Source: an uncultured Shinella sp. (GTDB lineage Bacteria; Pseudomonadota; Alphaproteobacteria; Rhizobiales; Rhizobiaceae). Taken from it: a DNA stretch of 35,058 nucleotides. The notes under the pieces were generated by a model that worked only from the letters and a program-made list of their open reading frames with translations, ran no database searches and had not been told where the DNA came from. This document shows positions 24,494 through 33,196 of the stretch, piece by piece. The stretch is taken from the NCBI RefSeq assembly GCF_946479415.1, contig NZ_CAMLFY010000042.1:1-35058 (forward strand). The letters run 5' to 3'. Each line of letters opens with the position of its first letter. Positions within the stretch are counted from its first letter, which is position 1. The position numbers were made by a program, and so were the translations under genes.

Positions 24494-26029
24494 TCAGGCG
24501 AAGCTCTTGCGGCGCGGCGAGACGGCTTGCGTTTCGGTGACGGCGGGCAGGCTTTGCAGGACGCGCTTGGCCGGCAGGATGGCGATGGCTTCGGTGCCTT
24601 CGCGCAGCTTCGATTTCAGGATGAATTCGCCATTGTGTTTGGCAAGGATGGCTTGAACGATCGGCAGGCCGAGGCCGGTGCCCTGTTCGGCGCTCTTGAT
24701 GGCGATGGAGCCCTGGCCGAAGGCCGAGAGCACGACGGGGATTTCGTCCTCGGGAATGCCGGGGCCGTTGTCCTTGATGGAGAGATATTGCCCGCCGCCC
24801 GCCGTCCAGCCGGCCTTGACGACGATCTCGCCGCCCTGCGGGGTGAATTTCACGGCATTGGACAAGAGGTTCAGAACGACCTGGCGTAGCGCCTTCTCGT
24901 CCGCCCAGAGGGCCGGCATGCCGCCTTCGACCTGCTCCGATATCGTGATGTTCTTCGCCCGCGCGCGCAGCTGCACCATGCCGATGCAATCCTCGGCGAT
25001 ATCGACGAGATGCACGCTGTCCTCCGACAGATCGTATTTGCCGGCCTCGATGCGCGAGAGATCGAGAATCTCGTTGATGAGGTTGAGCAGGTGCTGGCCG
25101 GAGCGGTGGATATCCGACGTATATTCCTTGTAGACCGGGTTGTTGAGTGGTCCGAGCACTTCCGTCGACATGACCTCGGAGAAGCCGAGAATGGCGTTCA
25201 ACGGCGTGCGTAGCTCATGCGACATGGAGGCGAGGAAGCGGGATTTCGCGAGGTTGGCTTCTTCGGCGCGGCGGCGGGCCTCGTCCGACATGGACTTGGC
25301 CACTTCCAGCTCGGCGATCAGGTCGTCCTTTTCCGATTGCGAGGAGAGGAGCTGGGCGCTGGTCTGGCGCAGGCGGTGCGTCATGAAGATGAGGAAGACG
25401 AGCGCGGCGGCGATGATCGCCGCCATGGCCATCGTTGTGGGCGACGGATGCAGCAGCGCCGAGATTGCCAGCGCCATCACCGTGGGTGTGAATGCGTAGA
25501 GAACGGCATGGCGCAGCATGAGCGTCGTGATCGTCGTGACGGCAAGGGCGACGAGCAGAGCGGTGCCCTGATAGAGTTCGAAGGTCGCGCCGGTGCATTT
25601 GTCACAGGTTTGCAAGGCGAAGGCAGCCCAGGCGATGCCCATGAGCACCTGCGCCGCCAGAAAGCGGCGCTGCCAGCGTTGCGCGTTTTCGGTGGTGATA
25701 TCCTTGCCGCGCGCGCGGCGCGCGACGACCATGCCGATCGCATGCACGCTGAGCGCCAGGATGGCCCAGGTCATGAGGCCGATTTCCTGGGTCAGATAGA
25801 TGCCGACGGCAGCGATCATGACGATGATGGCGGGAATGATGAGCGCGCTCTGCACCACCGAAGCGATGTGGAGCTGCAGCATTTCCCGCTCGAGGCCGGC
25901 CGAAATGCCCGGCGCCGTCTGCAACCGTTCGCGAGTCGCGCGGACAGCCCGCGAAACAGCCTTGTTTCTATGGCTGCGCGACTTGTCGACGATGATCTTG
26001 TCGGTCGAGGTACTGACGCCGGTACTCAT
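24494..26029 (-). CDS. Membrane histidine kinase, PleC/DivJ/PdhS-like
   Basis: A 511-residue sensor kinase. Several hydrophobic segments cover residues ~55-215 (for example VQSALIIPAIIVMIAAVGIY), with a short coiled-coil ~225-260. The HisKA box is SMSHELRTPLNAILGFSEVM with phospho-acceptor His271. HATPase_c motifs are NLLSNAVKFTP (N box), DNGPGIPEDE (G1) and GTGLGLPI (G2). The HisKA region with LGPLNNPVYKEYTSDIHRSG resembles the alphaproteobacterial DivK-linked kinases, so a role in cell-cycle or developmental signalling is possible. No response regulator gene lies next to it. The ATG at 26029 is chosen over a GTG one codon upstream. It is divergent from the nuclease gene. Confidence 0.9.
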   Translation of the reverse strand: MSTGVSTSTDKIIVDKSRSHRNKAVSRAVRATRERLQTAPGISAGLEREMLQLHIASVVQSALIIPAIIVMIAAVGIYLTQEIGLMTWAILALSVHAIGMVVARRARGKDITTENAQRWQRRFLAAQVLMGIAWAAFALQTCDKCTGATFELYQGTALLVALAVTTITTLMLRHAVLYAFTPTVMALAISALLHPSPTTMAMAAIIAAALVFLIFMTHRLRQTSAQLLSSQSEKDDLIAELEVAKSMSDEARRRAEEANLAKSRFLASMSHELRTPLNAILGFSEVMSTEVLGPLNNPVYKEYTSDIHRSGQHLLNLINEILDLSRIEAGKYDLSEDSVHLVDIAEDCIGMVQLRARAKNITISEQVEGGMPALWADEKALRQVVLNLLSNAVKFTPQGGEIVVKAGWTAGGGQYLSIKDNGPGIPEDEIPVVLSAFGQGSIAIKSAEQGTGLGLPIVQAILAKHNGEFILKSKLREGTEAIAILPAKRVLQSLPAVTETQAVSPRRKSFA

Positions 26030-26198
26030 CACGATTGCAACGGTTACTGATAGCGTTGAATTCTAGGGGGCAATCCTTAAGAAGATGCTGCCGCGCATAA
26101 ACCATTTACGAACCATTCCGACATTTTCCGTAGCGTGAACCTGACGCCGCTTCGGGTATGACGTCGCGTCAGGACAAAACGGCAGGAAGCGGAATTTC

Positions 26199-26765
26199 AT
26201 GGGGCTTACCAAGGGGGCGCGCGATGTCGGCGTGGCGATGGCGATCCTGGCGCTGACGGCGCTGATCGTGTTGCGCGTCAGTGGCGACAGCGGCGAGACG
26301 ATCTCCGGCACGGCGCGGGCCGCCGACGGCGATACGCTGACGCTCGACGGCCACCGCATCCGGCTCGTGGGCATGGATACGCCGGAGATGACGCAGATCT
26401 GCAAGCGCGACGGCGAGGACTGGCGCTGCGGCGTGGCCGCTCGCTCGCGGCTTGCCGAGTTCTTGCGCGCGGGGCCGGTGACCTGTCAGACGCAGGGCAG
26501 GGACAAATACGACCGTCTCCTGGCGCGCTGCGAGACGCAGGCCGGTGATCTCGGTGCGCGCATGGTGCGCGAAGGGCTGGCGGTCGCCTATGGCGGCTAT
26601 GAGGACGAGGAGCAGTTTGCCAAGGCCGAGCGCAAGGGGCTGTGGGCCACGGAATTCGATCTGCCGCAGCAATGGCGCCGCATGAACGGTCGTCCGCAGG
26701 AGGACACGCATAAGGGGGAACCCGGTGTGCTCGGCGACATTCTGTCGACGCTGGGTCTCAGCTGA
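26199..26765 (+). CDS. Thermonuclease family (SNase-fold) protein
   Basis: A 188-residue protein with an N-terminal hydrophobic segment (residues ~10-27, signal or anchor) and a staphylococcal-nuclease domain. The domain contains GTARAADGDTLTLDGHRIRL, then GMDTPEMTQIC and RDKYDRLLARCE. The Arg of IRLVGMD, the Asp/Glu of DTPE and the Arg of DRLLARC correspond to catalytic and calcium-binding residues of the fold, so it may be active on nucleic acid in the periplasm. Two or three cysteines (CKRDGEDWRC) could form a disulfide. The next gene starts 11 bp downstream, suggesting an operon. Confidence 0.88.
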   Translation: MGLTKGARDVGVAMAILALTALIVLRVSGDSGETISGTARAADGDTLTLDGHRIRLVGMDTPEMTQICKRDGEDWRCGVAARSRLAEFLRAGPVTCQTQGRDKYDRLLARCETQAGDLGARMVREGLAVAYGGYEDEEQFAKAERKGLWATEFDLPQQWRRMNGRPQEDTHKGEPGVLGDILSTLGLS

Positions 26766-26776
26766 CGGATGGCGCG

Positions 26777-27418
26777 ATGAGCGAACGCACCCCTGCCGAG
26801 GATATCGCCGCGCTCGGCGCGGCCATCGCCGCCTGTCGCCTCTGTCGCGACGCGCCCGCCAAGGGGCCGGAAGATCGTCTGCCGCATGAGCCGCGGCCCG
26901 TCGCCGTGCTCTCCTCCACGGCGCGCATTTTGATTGCCGGGCAGGCGCCGGGGCTTCGGGTGCATGACAGCGGATTGCCCTTCAACGATGCCTCCGGCGA
27001 CCGGCTGCGCGAATGGCTGGGCGTGACGCGGGAGGAATTCTACGACCCGGAAAAATTCGCCATCGTGCCGATGGGCTTCTGTTTTCCCGGCTATGACGCG
27101 CATGGCAGCGATCTGCCGCCGCGCCGGGAATGTGCGCCGCTCTGGCGCGCGCGGGTCATCGCGGCGATGCCGCAGGTCGAGCTGGCGCTGGCGATCGGCC
27201 AATATGCGCAGGCCTGGCATCTTGGCGCCGCGAAGGCGAAGAGCATGACCGAGACGGTGCGCGACTGGCGTCGGCATCTCGGCCGCAATACAGCGCCCGC
27301 CGTGCTGGCGCTGCCGCATCCGAGCTGGCGCAATACCGGCTGGCTGAAACGCAATCCGTGGTTTTCGGACGAGGTTCTGCCCGAATTGCGAAAGCGTGTG
27401 AAAACTCTCACGGCATGA
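26777..27418 (+). CDS. Uracil-DNA glycosylase family protein
   Basis: A 213-residue cytosolic protein of the uracil-DNA-glycosylase superfamily. The N-terminal CRLCRDAP is cysteine-bearing but lacks the full iron-sulfur set of type 4 or 5 enzymes. The active-site region is ILIAGQAPGLRVHDSGLPFN followed by DASGDRLREWLG; the Asn and Asp here are catalytic candidates. The C-terminal LALPHPSWRNTGWLKRNPW supplies the DNA-binding His-Pro-Ser loop. The enzymatic specificity is not known; many family members are annotated only by fold. It is likely co-transcribed with the SNase-fold gene. Confidence 0.85.
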   Translation: MSERTPAEDIAALGAAIAACRLCRDAPAKGPEDRLPHEPRPVAVLSSTARILIAGQAPGLRVHDSGLPFNDASGDRLREWLGVTREEFYDPEKFAIVPMGFCFPGYDAHGSDLPPRRECAPLWRARVIAAMPQVELALAIGQYAQAWHLGAAKAKSMTETVRDWRRHLGRNTAPAVLALPHPSWRNTGWLKRNPWFSDEVLPELRKRVKTLTA

Positions 27419-27496
27419 AATGACATTCTTCCCATTTGCCGAAATCTCGGTATATCAGGGAATTAAATTTCTTCGGGGACACTTTAGGGGACTATA

Positions 27497-27985
27497 ATGG
27501 ACCGTCTGGACCGCAAAATCCTGCGCCTTCTGCAGGAAGATTCCACGCTGGCTGTGGCCGACCTCGCCAAGAAGGTCGGGCTTTCGACCACGCCTTGCTG
27601 GCGGCGCATCCAGAAGATGGAAGAGGACGGCGTGATCCGCAAGCGCGTCGCGCTGCTCGATCCGGTCAAGATCAACACCAAGGTCACCGTCTTCGTCTCG
27701 ATCCGCACCAATTCGCATTCCACCGAATGGCTGAAGCGTTTTTCGGAGGTGATCGTCGAATTCCCCGAGGTCGTCGAATTCTACCGCATGAGCGGCGAGG
27801 TGGATTACCTGCTGCGCGTCGTCGTGCCCGATATCGGCGCCTATGACGCCTTCTACAAGCGCATGATCGCCCGCATCGAAATCCGCGACGTTTCCTCGGC
27901 CTTCGCCATGGAGCAGATCAAGTACACGACCGAGCTGCCGCTCGACTACATGGTCGTGGACAACCAGAAGAGCGGCGAAGACTGA
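27497..27985 (+). CDS. Lrp/AsnC family transcription regulator
   Basis: A 162-residue DNA-binding regulator. The N-terminal winged helix-turn-helix is MDRLDRKILRLLQEDSTLAV plus LAKKVGLSTTPCWRRIQKME, the classical AsnC pattern. The C-terminal RAM (ligand-binding) domain includes VDYLLRVVVPDIGAYDAFYK and extends to about residue 150. Such proteins are octamers responding to amino acids and usually regulate themselves and a neighbour. The 78 bp upstream holds a CCGA-AATC-TCGG palindrome (27438-27449). The regulated genes cannot be inferred from context. Confidence 0.94.
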   Translation: MDRLDRKILRLLQEDSTLAVADLAKKVGLSTTPCWRRIQKMEEDGVIRKRVALLDPVKINTKVTVFVSIRTNSHSTEWLKRFSEVIVEFPEVVEFYRMSGEVDYLLRVVVPDIGAYDAFYKRMIARIEIRDVSSAFAMEQIKYTTELPLDYMVVDNQKSGED

Positions 27986-27990
27986 GGCGC

Positions 27991-28365
27991 TTACATCTCC
28001 GGCCGCCTGAAGGTAACCGACACCGATTTCCAGGTGTCGTAGGGTGCGAGCTTTTCGAGGCCCGTGAACGGCGCGCAGCGCACGACCGCGCGGACGGCGC
28101 TCGCCACGAAGGTTTTCGTCGCCGGATCGCCGGCGACGGGGCCGTCGATCTTGGGCGAGCCATCGAGTTCGCCCGCTTCCGTCAGCGAAAATCCCACCCG
28201 GACGGCATCGACATGGGCGGGCAGGTCCGCCGGGACGTTCCAGCATTGCGCGATCTTCTGGTGTAGCGCAGTAGCAAGCGCCAGCGTGGCGCTATCGTCC
28301 GCCCGGGCTGGTGCTGTGAGGCCCGCCAGGGCCGCGACGGTGAGCAGGGCGCGGCAGGACGCCAC
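27991..28365 (-). CDS. Secreted TonB/TolA C-terminal-like protein
   Basis: A 124-residue exported protein beginning at a GTG (28365), with a signal peptide ending near TAPARA (residues ~16-22). The mature part starts DDSATLALATALHQKIAQCW and contains VRVGFSLTEAGELDGSPKI and VVRCAPFTGLEKLAPYDTW. This is the 'Q-x-I-x-x-C-W-x-x-P' plus 'V-x-[FL]-x-L-x-x-x-G-x-[LV]' pattern of the TolA/TonB C-terminal fold. Two cysteines probably form a disulfide. Only two bases separate its start from the upstream stop, and GGAGAAG overlaps that gene's end, indicating translational coupling. Confidence 0.75.
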   Translation of the reverse strand: MASCRALLTVAALAGLTAPARADDSATLALATALHQKIAQCWNVPADLPAHVDAVRVGFSLTEAGELDGSPKIDGPVAGDPATKTFVASAVRAVVRCAPFTGLEKLAPYDTWKSVSVTFRRPEM

Positions 28366-28367
28366 CG

Positions 28368-29240
28368 TTATTTCTTCTCCAGCCGGGCAAGCAGCGAGGA
28401 CGTGTCCCAGCGGTTACCGCCCATGTCCTGAACGTCGCCATAGAATTGGTCGATGAGGGCGGTGGTGGGCAGCTTGGCGCCGTTGCGGCGGGCTTCGGAC
28501 AGGACGATGTCGAGGTCCTTGCGCATCCAGTCGATGGCGAAGCCGAAATCGTATTTGCCTGCGATCATAGTCTCGTGGCGGTTGTCCATCTGCCAGGAGC
28601 CGGCGGCACCCTTCGAGATGACCTCGATAACGGCTTCCATGTCCAGGCCGGCCTGCTTGCCGAAGTGGATAGCCTCGGCAAGACCCTGCACGACGCCGGC
28701 AACGCAGATCTGGTTGACCATCTTGGCGAGCTGCCCGGCGCCGGCTTCACCCATGCGGCCGACCATGCGGGCATAGGCGTCGATGACGGGGCGGGCCTTT
28801 TCGAAGGTGGTTTCTTCGCCGCCGCACATCACTGTCAGGACGCCGTTTTCCGCGCCGGCCTGGCCGCCGGAGACGGGGGCGTCGATGAAATGCAGGCCCT
28901 TGGCCTTGCAGGCCGCATCGAGCTCGCGGGCGACTTCGGCGGAGGCCGTGGTGTTGTCGATGAGCGTGGCGCCCGGCTTCATGCCGTCGATCACGCCATC
29001 CCTGGCGGTGGTGACGGAGCGCAGGTCGTCGTCATTGCCGACGCAGGTGAAGACGAAGTCGGCGTCTTTCGCGGCTTCTGCCGGGGTGCGCAACGCCGTG
29101 CCGCCGAATTCGGCCGCCCATTTTTCCGCCTTGGCGAAGGTGCGGTTATAGACCGCGACCTCATGGCCGCCCTTGACCTTCAGGTGGCCGGCCATGGGAT
29201 AGCCCATGACACCGAGACCGATGAACGCAACCTTTGCCAT
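28368..29240 (-). CDS. NAD(P)-dependent beta-hydroxyacid dehydrogenase
   Basis: A 290-residue cytosolic dehydrogenase of the 3-hydroxyisobutyrate / 2-hydroxy-3-oxopropionate (tartronate semialdehyde) reductase family. The Rossmann motif is VAFIGLGVMGYPMAGHL at residues ~4-20; the substrate motif FIDAPVSGGQAGAENG is near 118-133; the catalytic Lys is in GAGQLAKMVNQI at about 171. Substrate identity (GarR or MmsB type) is not resolved. The ribosome site AGGAGG is buried in a 10-bp hairpin (29246-29273). It is followed immediately by the secreted TonB-like gene. Confidence 0.92.
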   Translation of the reverse strand: MAKVAFIGLGVMGYPMAGHLKVKGGHEVAVYNRTFAKAEKWAAEFGGTALRTPAEAAKDADFVFTCVGNDDDLRSVTTARDGVIDGMKPGATLIDNTTASAEVARELDAACKAKGLHFIDAPVSGGQAGAENGVLTVMCGGEETTFEKARPVIDAYARMVGRMGEAGAGQLAKMVNQICVAGVVQGLAEAIHFGKQAGLDMEAVIEVISKGAAGSWQMDNRHETMIAGKYDFGFAIDWMRKDLDIVLSEARRNGAKLPTTALIDQFYGDVQDMGGNRWDTSSLLARLEKK

Positions 29241-29245
29241 GCCGT

Positions 29246-29273
29246 AACCTCCTGCAATTGCTGGCAGGAGGTT
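29246..29273 (-). promoter_or_regulatory. Hairpin that sequesters the ribosome-binding site of the dehydrogenase gene
   Basis: On the minus strand a perfect 10-bp stem pairs AACCTCCTGC with GCAGGAGGTT around an 8-base loop, and the second arm contains the AGGAGG ribosome site five to six bases before the ATG at 29240. The site can be read only when the stem opens. The stem is GC-rich at the loop end and includes A-T pairs at its base. Confidence 0.75.
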
Positions 29274-29335
29274 TAGCGGATCATCGTTTCCGGCGAAAGT
29301 GTTTCTCTTGTGTCAGGGGCAATGCGCCCCGCCCG

Positions 29336-30151
29336 TCAGCCGCGATATTTCGCCAGCACGAGATGGCCGGCGATCGGCTCGCCTTCTTCCATGCGCACGG
29401 TGATGTCGGTGATCTCGACGAGGTCGAAACCGGTCTCGTCAAGCCGCTGGCGGACATAATCAGGCGCATGGGCAAAGCGCTGGTGCGGACCGACCATGAA
29501 GGGGCGGCCGGCGAAGGTGTCGGCAGGCAGCGTTTCCGACGAGAAAATGAAGTGCCCGCCCGCCACGAGGTTTTCGGCGGCGCCGAAGAACAGCGGCTCC
29601 AGCGCGCCGAGATAGGGCAGCACGTCGGTGGCGGTGATCAGGTCGAAGGGCTCGTCGTCGTTGTCGTCGAGGAAATCGACGGCCTCGGCGACGTAGAGCG
29701 TCTCGTAGAGATCCTTCTCGTGGGCGACTTCGACCATGTTTTCCGACAGGTCGACACCGGTGATGTCTTCCGCCATGTCGCGCAGGGCACCGCCGGTCAG
29801 GCCCGTGCCGCAGCCGAGGTCGAGCACGCGCTGGAACGGACCCATCTTGAGATCCTGGAAGCGCTGGCGGACCAGAAGCGGGACGCAATAGCCGAGCTGC
29901 TCGACGAGCACGTCCTCGAACACTTCGGCATGCTGGTCGAAAAGGGTCGCGACATAGGCGTCCGGCGCCTTTTCCGGCGTGTCGCCGCGGCCCATCGAGG
30001 CCAGGCGCACGGCGGCACCGCCATGGTCTTCCGGGTCAAGCGCCAGCACTTCGGCATAGGCTTTGGCGGCGGCATCGAAATCGCCGGATTTTTCCAGCGA
30101 AAGGGCGCGGTTATAGGCTTCCGCGAGCGCGTCTTCGTCGATTTTTTTCAT
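29336..30151 (-). CDS. SAM-dependent methyltransferase with N-terminal TPR
   Basis: A 271-residue cytosolic protein. Residues ~10-45 form a single TPR-like helix pair (LAEAYNRALSLEKSGDFDAA, then AYAEVLALDPEDHGG). A class I methyltransferase domain follows, with SAM motif I VLDLGCGTGLTGGAL near residue 110, motif II ITGVDLSENMVE, and FDLITATDVLPYLG corresponding to motif III/IV. The C-terminal half includes GHFIFSSETLP. The target is unknown; TPR-fused methyltransferases of this kind often act on small molecules or partner proteins. Start at 30151 is preferred; an in-frame ATG at 30163 would add four residues. The open frame extends much further upstream but is antisense to the DUF2270 gene. 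Confidence 0.85.
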   Translation of the reverse strand: MKKIDEDALAEAYNRALSLEKSGDFDAAAKAYAEVLALDPEDHGGAAVRLASMGRGDTPEKAPDAYVATLFDQHAEVFEDVLVEQLGYCVPLLVRQRFQDLKMGPFQRVLDLGCGTGLTGGALRDMAEDITGVDLSENMVEVAHEKDLYETLYVAEAVDFLDDNDDEPFDLITATDVLPYLGALEPLFFGAAENLVAGGHFIFSSETLPADTFAGRPFMVGPHQRFAHAPDYVRQRLDETGFDLVEITDITVRMEEGEPIAGHLVLAKYRG

Positions 30152-30316
30152 GCGGCGTCTCATACGGGCCGGCCGGCGTTTTGGCAATGGAGGCGGATGC
30201 GCGCAAACGGCCCCTCGAGATGGGCGCATTCGCCCTCTAAGTGCAAATAGGCATTTATCAATTGGCGAAAGAGGCGCATGATCTTTCCAAGACCAAAAAG
30301 ACAATTGGAGGAAAGA

Positions 30317-31045
30317 ATGCCCGCCGATATGTCCCCCTTGTCGCTTTCCACCGAGGCCAAGCGCACAGGCAGTCCCGCCTTGCCGGCGACGCCCATGGAA
30401 ACGATCAACACCATGGTGCACTATTATCGCGGCGAGCTTGGCCGAATGGCCGGCTGGCGCGACCGGATCGACCGAACGTCGAACTGGGCAATCACCGTGG
30501 TGGCGGCGCTGCTCTCCGTGTCGCTCTCGACGCCGACCTCGCATCACGGCGTGCTGCTCTTCGCCATGCTGCTGGTGACGCTGCTGCTGATGATCGAGGC
30601 GCGGCGCTACCGCTTCTTCGATGTGTATCGGGCGCGGGTGCGCCAGCTGGAGCGTTTCTACTTCGCCGAAATCCTCAACCCGCGCGCGGCCCTCGACCTC
30701 GACTGGGCGGCCCCCATCGCCAAGAGCCTGCGCAAACCTGAATTCCTGATCAGCTACCGGGACGCGGCCTGTCGGCGGCTTCGGCGGAACTATTGCTGGC
30801 TCTATTTCATCCTCCTGCTCGCCTGGGCCTTGAAGATATCGTCCTCGATGATGCAGCGGCCGGCGACGGCGGGCAAGGACATGACGCTTGCGCTCGAACA
30901 TGTGGTCGCCAATGCAGCACTCGGTCCGGTGCCGGGGCTTGTCGTCATAGGCTTCGTGGCGGTGTTCTACGTGATCATCGCCTATTTTTCACTGAAGGTG
31001 GACATGTCCGACAGCGAGCTTGCGCACGGCTCGGTGCATGTCTGA
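30317..31045 (+). CDS. DUF2270 membrane protein
   Basis: A 242-residue membrane protein of the DUF2270 family. It has hydrophobic segments around residues 59-73, 77-94, 159-177 and 202-222. The family hallmark MVHYYRGELGRMAGWRDRID precedes the first helix, and LLLMIEARRYRFFDVYRARV follows the second. No function is known. The ATG at 30317 is preferred to an in-frame ATG at 30278 because GGAGGAAAG precedes it. It is divergent from the methyltransferase gene. Confidence 0.88.
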   Translation: MPADMSPLSLSTEAKRTGSPALPATPMETINTMVHYYRGELGRMAGWRDRIDRTSNWAITVVAALLSVSLSTPTSHHGVLLFAMLLVTLLLMIEARRYRFFDVYRARVRQLERFYFAEILNPRAALDLDWAAPIAKSLRKPEFLISYRDAACRRLRRNYCWLYFILLLAWALKISSSMMQRPATAGKDMTLALEHVVANAALGPVPGLVVIGFVAVFYVIIAYFSLKVDMSDSELAHGSVHV

Positions 31046-31062
31046 CCGTCGCTGGCGGAAGC

Positions 31063-31329
31063 TCAGTTGATCACGAACTCACCCTTCAATGACCGCCACT
31101 CCGTCGCCGAAATCAGGCGGCGGTGAATGTAGCGGACGGAGTGGATGGGGCCGTCGAGCTTTTCCTGCCAGAATTGCAGGAAACTCTTCATCTCCGGAAA
31201 ATCCGGGGCGAGGTCGTAGTGCTGCCAGATATAGGTCTGCAGGAACTGCTGGTGATCCGGCATGCGGTAGAGGATCTGGGCCGTGGTCATGCCGTAGCCC
31301 TTGAGCTGCATTGCCATGTCGTTCGTCAT
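31063..31329 (-). CDS. usg: Usg family protein
   Basis: An 88-residue protein of the alphaproteobacterial Usg family: TAQILYRMPDHQQFLQTYIW, then QHYDLAPDFPEMKSFLQFW, then LDGPIHSVRYIHRRLISATE. The name comes from its position beside tryptophan genes in some species; its role is unknown. Here it is not near trp genes. The ATG at 31329 is chosen because GAGG lies about six bases upstream, whereas the ATG at 31380 lacks a site. It converges on the DUF2270 gene with 17 bp between stops. Confidence 0.9.
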   Translation of the reverse strand: MTNDMAMQLKGYGMTTAQILYRMPDHQQFLQTYIWQHYDLAPDFPEMKSFLQFWQEKLDGPIHSVRYIHRRLISATEWRSLKGEFVIN

Positions 31330-31438
31330 AGGGACCTCATTGCGTGATGAATGATGGTCCCTATGATTGAGCGCCTGCAAGGTTAATGCGGCCTTAACGT
31401 GCCGTAGCGTAAGGGCATAATTCTCGTGAAATCAGAGG

Positions 31439-31470
31439 CTTGGCAGCATGTCGCACCGAGTGCTGCCAAG
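31439..31470 (-). terminator. Hairpin downstream of the amino-acid importer operon
   Basis: Perfect 10-bp inverted repeat (CTTGGCAGCA 31439-31448, TGCTGCCAAG 31461-31470) with a 12-base loop, four bases past the stop of the second permease. The T-run on the minus strand is weak, so termination is likely but not certain. Confidence 0.55.
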
Positions 31471-31474
31471 TCTG

Positions 31475-32305
31475 TTACCGCTTCAGGTGGCGTGTCAGCC
31501 GGGCTTCCAGCCATGCCCAGATGTTGCGCAGCAGCTCCACGATCAGCAGATACATCAGCGCTGCCCAGAGATAGGCCTGGTAGTCGAAGGTGCGTGAGAA
31601 GGCGAGGCGGGTCTGCCCCATCAGGTCGAGAACCGTGACGATCGCGACGATGGCCGAGCCCTTGATCATTAAAATAATCTCGTTGCCGTAGGGGCGCAAA
31701 GCCACGATGAGGGCCTGCGGCAGGACGACCTTGAAGAAGGCGATCTTTTTCGGCAGTCCCAGAGCGCTCGCGCCCTCATGCTGGCCACGCGGGACGCTCT
31801 CGATGGCGCCGCGCAGGATTTCGGCCTGATAGGCGGCGGTGTTGAGCGTGAAGGTCAAAAGCGCGCAGTTCCAGGCGTCGCGGAAGAACCACCAGAGCCC
31901 CCAGGCCTTCAGTTCGGCGGAGAAGCTGCCGAGGCCGTAGTAGATCAGGAAGAGCTGGGTAAGCAGCGGCGTGCCGCGGAAGAAGTAGACGTAAGCGTAG
32001 GCGATCCACGACAGCACCGGGTTCTTCGACATGCGCGCGAAGGCAAGCGGCAGCGACAAGAGGCCGCCGAGCACGATCGACAGGCCGACGAGAAGCAACG
32101 TCACACCGAGGCCGGACAGGTAGTTCGGACCGTATTTCGCGAATTTTTCCGGATCCCAGCCGCCCGCGATCATCATGAAGACGCCGACGGCGAGCGCCAG
32201 CCACACGCCGAGGAAGGCGTTGCCGAAGAGACGGCCGGCGGTGACGGGTTTCGGCGGGGCCGGTGGCGGAGCCTGCGGCTCGATGAGGGTGGTGACGAAG
32301 CTCAT
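31475..32305 (-). CDS. Polar amino-acid ABC transporter permease (HisM-type)
   Basis: A 276-residue inner-membrane permease. After a proline-rich start (EPQAPPPAPPKPV), hydrophobic segments lie at ~30-48, 65-90, 103-125, 225-245 and 250-262. The cytosolic EAA loop that docks the ATPase is GASALGLPKKIAFFKVVLPQ near residue 190. The early YFFRGTPLLTQLFLIYYGLG is typical of the HisM/ArtM group. The ATG at 32305 overlaps the stop of the upstream permease by four bases, giving near-equal synthesis of both subunits. Confidence 0.93.
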   Translation of the reverse strand: MSFVTTLIEPQAPPPAPPKPVTAGRLFGNAFLGVWLALAVGVFMMIAGGWDPEKFAKYGPNYLSGLGVTLLLVGLSIVLGGLLSLPLAFARMSKNPVLSWIAYAYVYFFRGTPLLTQLFLIYYGLGSFSAELKAWGLWWFFRDAWNCALLTFTLNTAAYQAEILRGAIESVPRGQHEGASALGLPKKIAFFKVVLPQALIVALRPYGNEIILMIKGSAIVAIVTVLDLMGQTRLAFSRTFDYQAYLWAALMYLLIVELLRNIWAWLEARLTRHLKR

Positions 32306-33105
32306 CGCGCGGCCTCCGAACGCTTGGCCCAACCTTCGATGCTGGAGAAGACCAGCGAGGAGAGGAAGGCGAGGATGAGGAAGAGCACGCAGGCGATGGC
32401 GTAGAACTCGAAGGCTTCCTTGGTGACGCGCGCCGCGATGCTCGTCTGGCGCAGGATATCCGGCAGGCCGACGACGGAGACCAGCGCGGTATCCTTCAGC
32501 AGCGCCATCCAGAGATTGCCGAGGCCGGGCAGGGCGACCCGGATGAGCTGCGGCAGGACGATGAGCTGCATGGTGCGGCCATGGTGCAGGCCGAGCGCAT
32601 AGCCCGCCTCGTACTGGCCGCGCGGAATTGCCTTGAAGGCCGACAGCAGCACTTCCGAACAATAGGCGGAAAAGACCATGCCGAGCGCGATCATGCCGGC
32701 GAAGAAGGCGTTGATCTCGATGGTGCCTTCATAGCCGATGGCGGTCATGAAGTTCTGCACGACGATCTGCAGGCCGTAATAGATGATGAAGAGCGTCAGA
32801 AGCTCCGGCAGGCCGCGGAAGAGCGTGGTGTAGATATTGGCCGAGAGCCTGAGCGATTTTTCTTCCGACTGTTTTGCCAGTGCGATGAAGAAGCCCATGA
32901 CGAGGCCGACGGGCAGTGTCGCGACGGCAAGGCTCGCCGTGACCAGAAAGCCGAAGGCGATCTCGTCGCCCCAGCCTGCGGCCCCACAGGCGAGCAGCGT
33001 GTTGCCCGCGAATAGATTGAAGATGCCGACCGGGCCGCAGAGGGGATCGATGATCCCGAGAAATGCGGATACCGCTTCGACGATGGCGGTGAAGAACCCG
33101 CTCAT
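32302..33105 (-). CDS. Polar amino-acid ABC transporter permease (HisQ-type)
   Basis: A 267-residue permease, partner of the HisM-type subunit. Key features are TTLFRGLPELLTLFIIYYGL near residue 90 and the EAA loop EAGYALGLHHGRTMQLIVLP near residue 170, with membrane segments on either side. Compared with the usual ~230 residues it has an extra N-terminal segment containing GPVGIFNLFAGNTLLACGAA. A purine-rich GGGGG lies about ten bases before the ATG at 33105. It follows the binding-protein gene after a 169-bp gap containing a hairpin. Confidence 0.93.
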   Translation of the reverse strand: MSGFFTAIVEAVSAFLGIIDPLCGPVGIFNLFAGNTLLACGAAGWGDEIAFGFLVTASLAVATLPVGLVMGFFIALAKQSEEKSLRLSANIYTTLFRGLPELLTLFIIYYGLQIVVQNFMTAIGYEGTIEINAFFAGMIALGMVFSAYCSEVLLSAFKAIPRGQYEAGYALGLHHGRTMQLIVLPQLIRVALPGLGNLWMALLKDTALVSVVGLPDILRQTSIAARVTKEAFEFYAIACVLFLILAFLSSLVFSSIEGWAKRSEAAR

Positions 33106-33196
33106 GCCAGAATAACCCCCGATGCGCGTTTTGCGCTTGTTGTTACGGCGCTTGCTGCACCGGTTTTCTTTATGTGCAATTTCTCAAACAAAAGAA

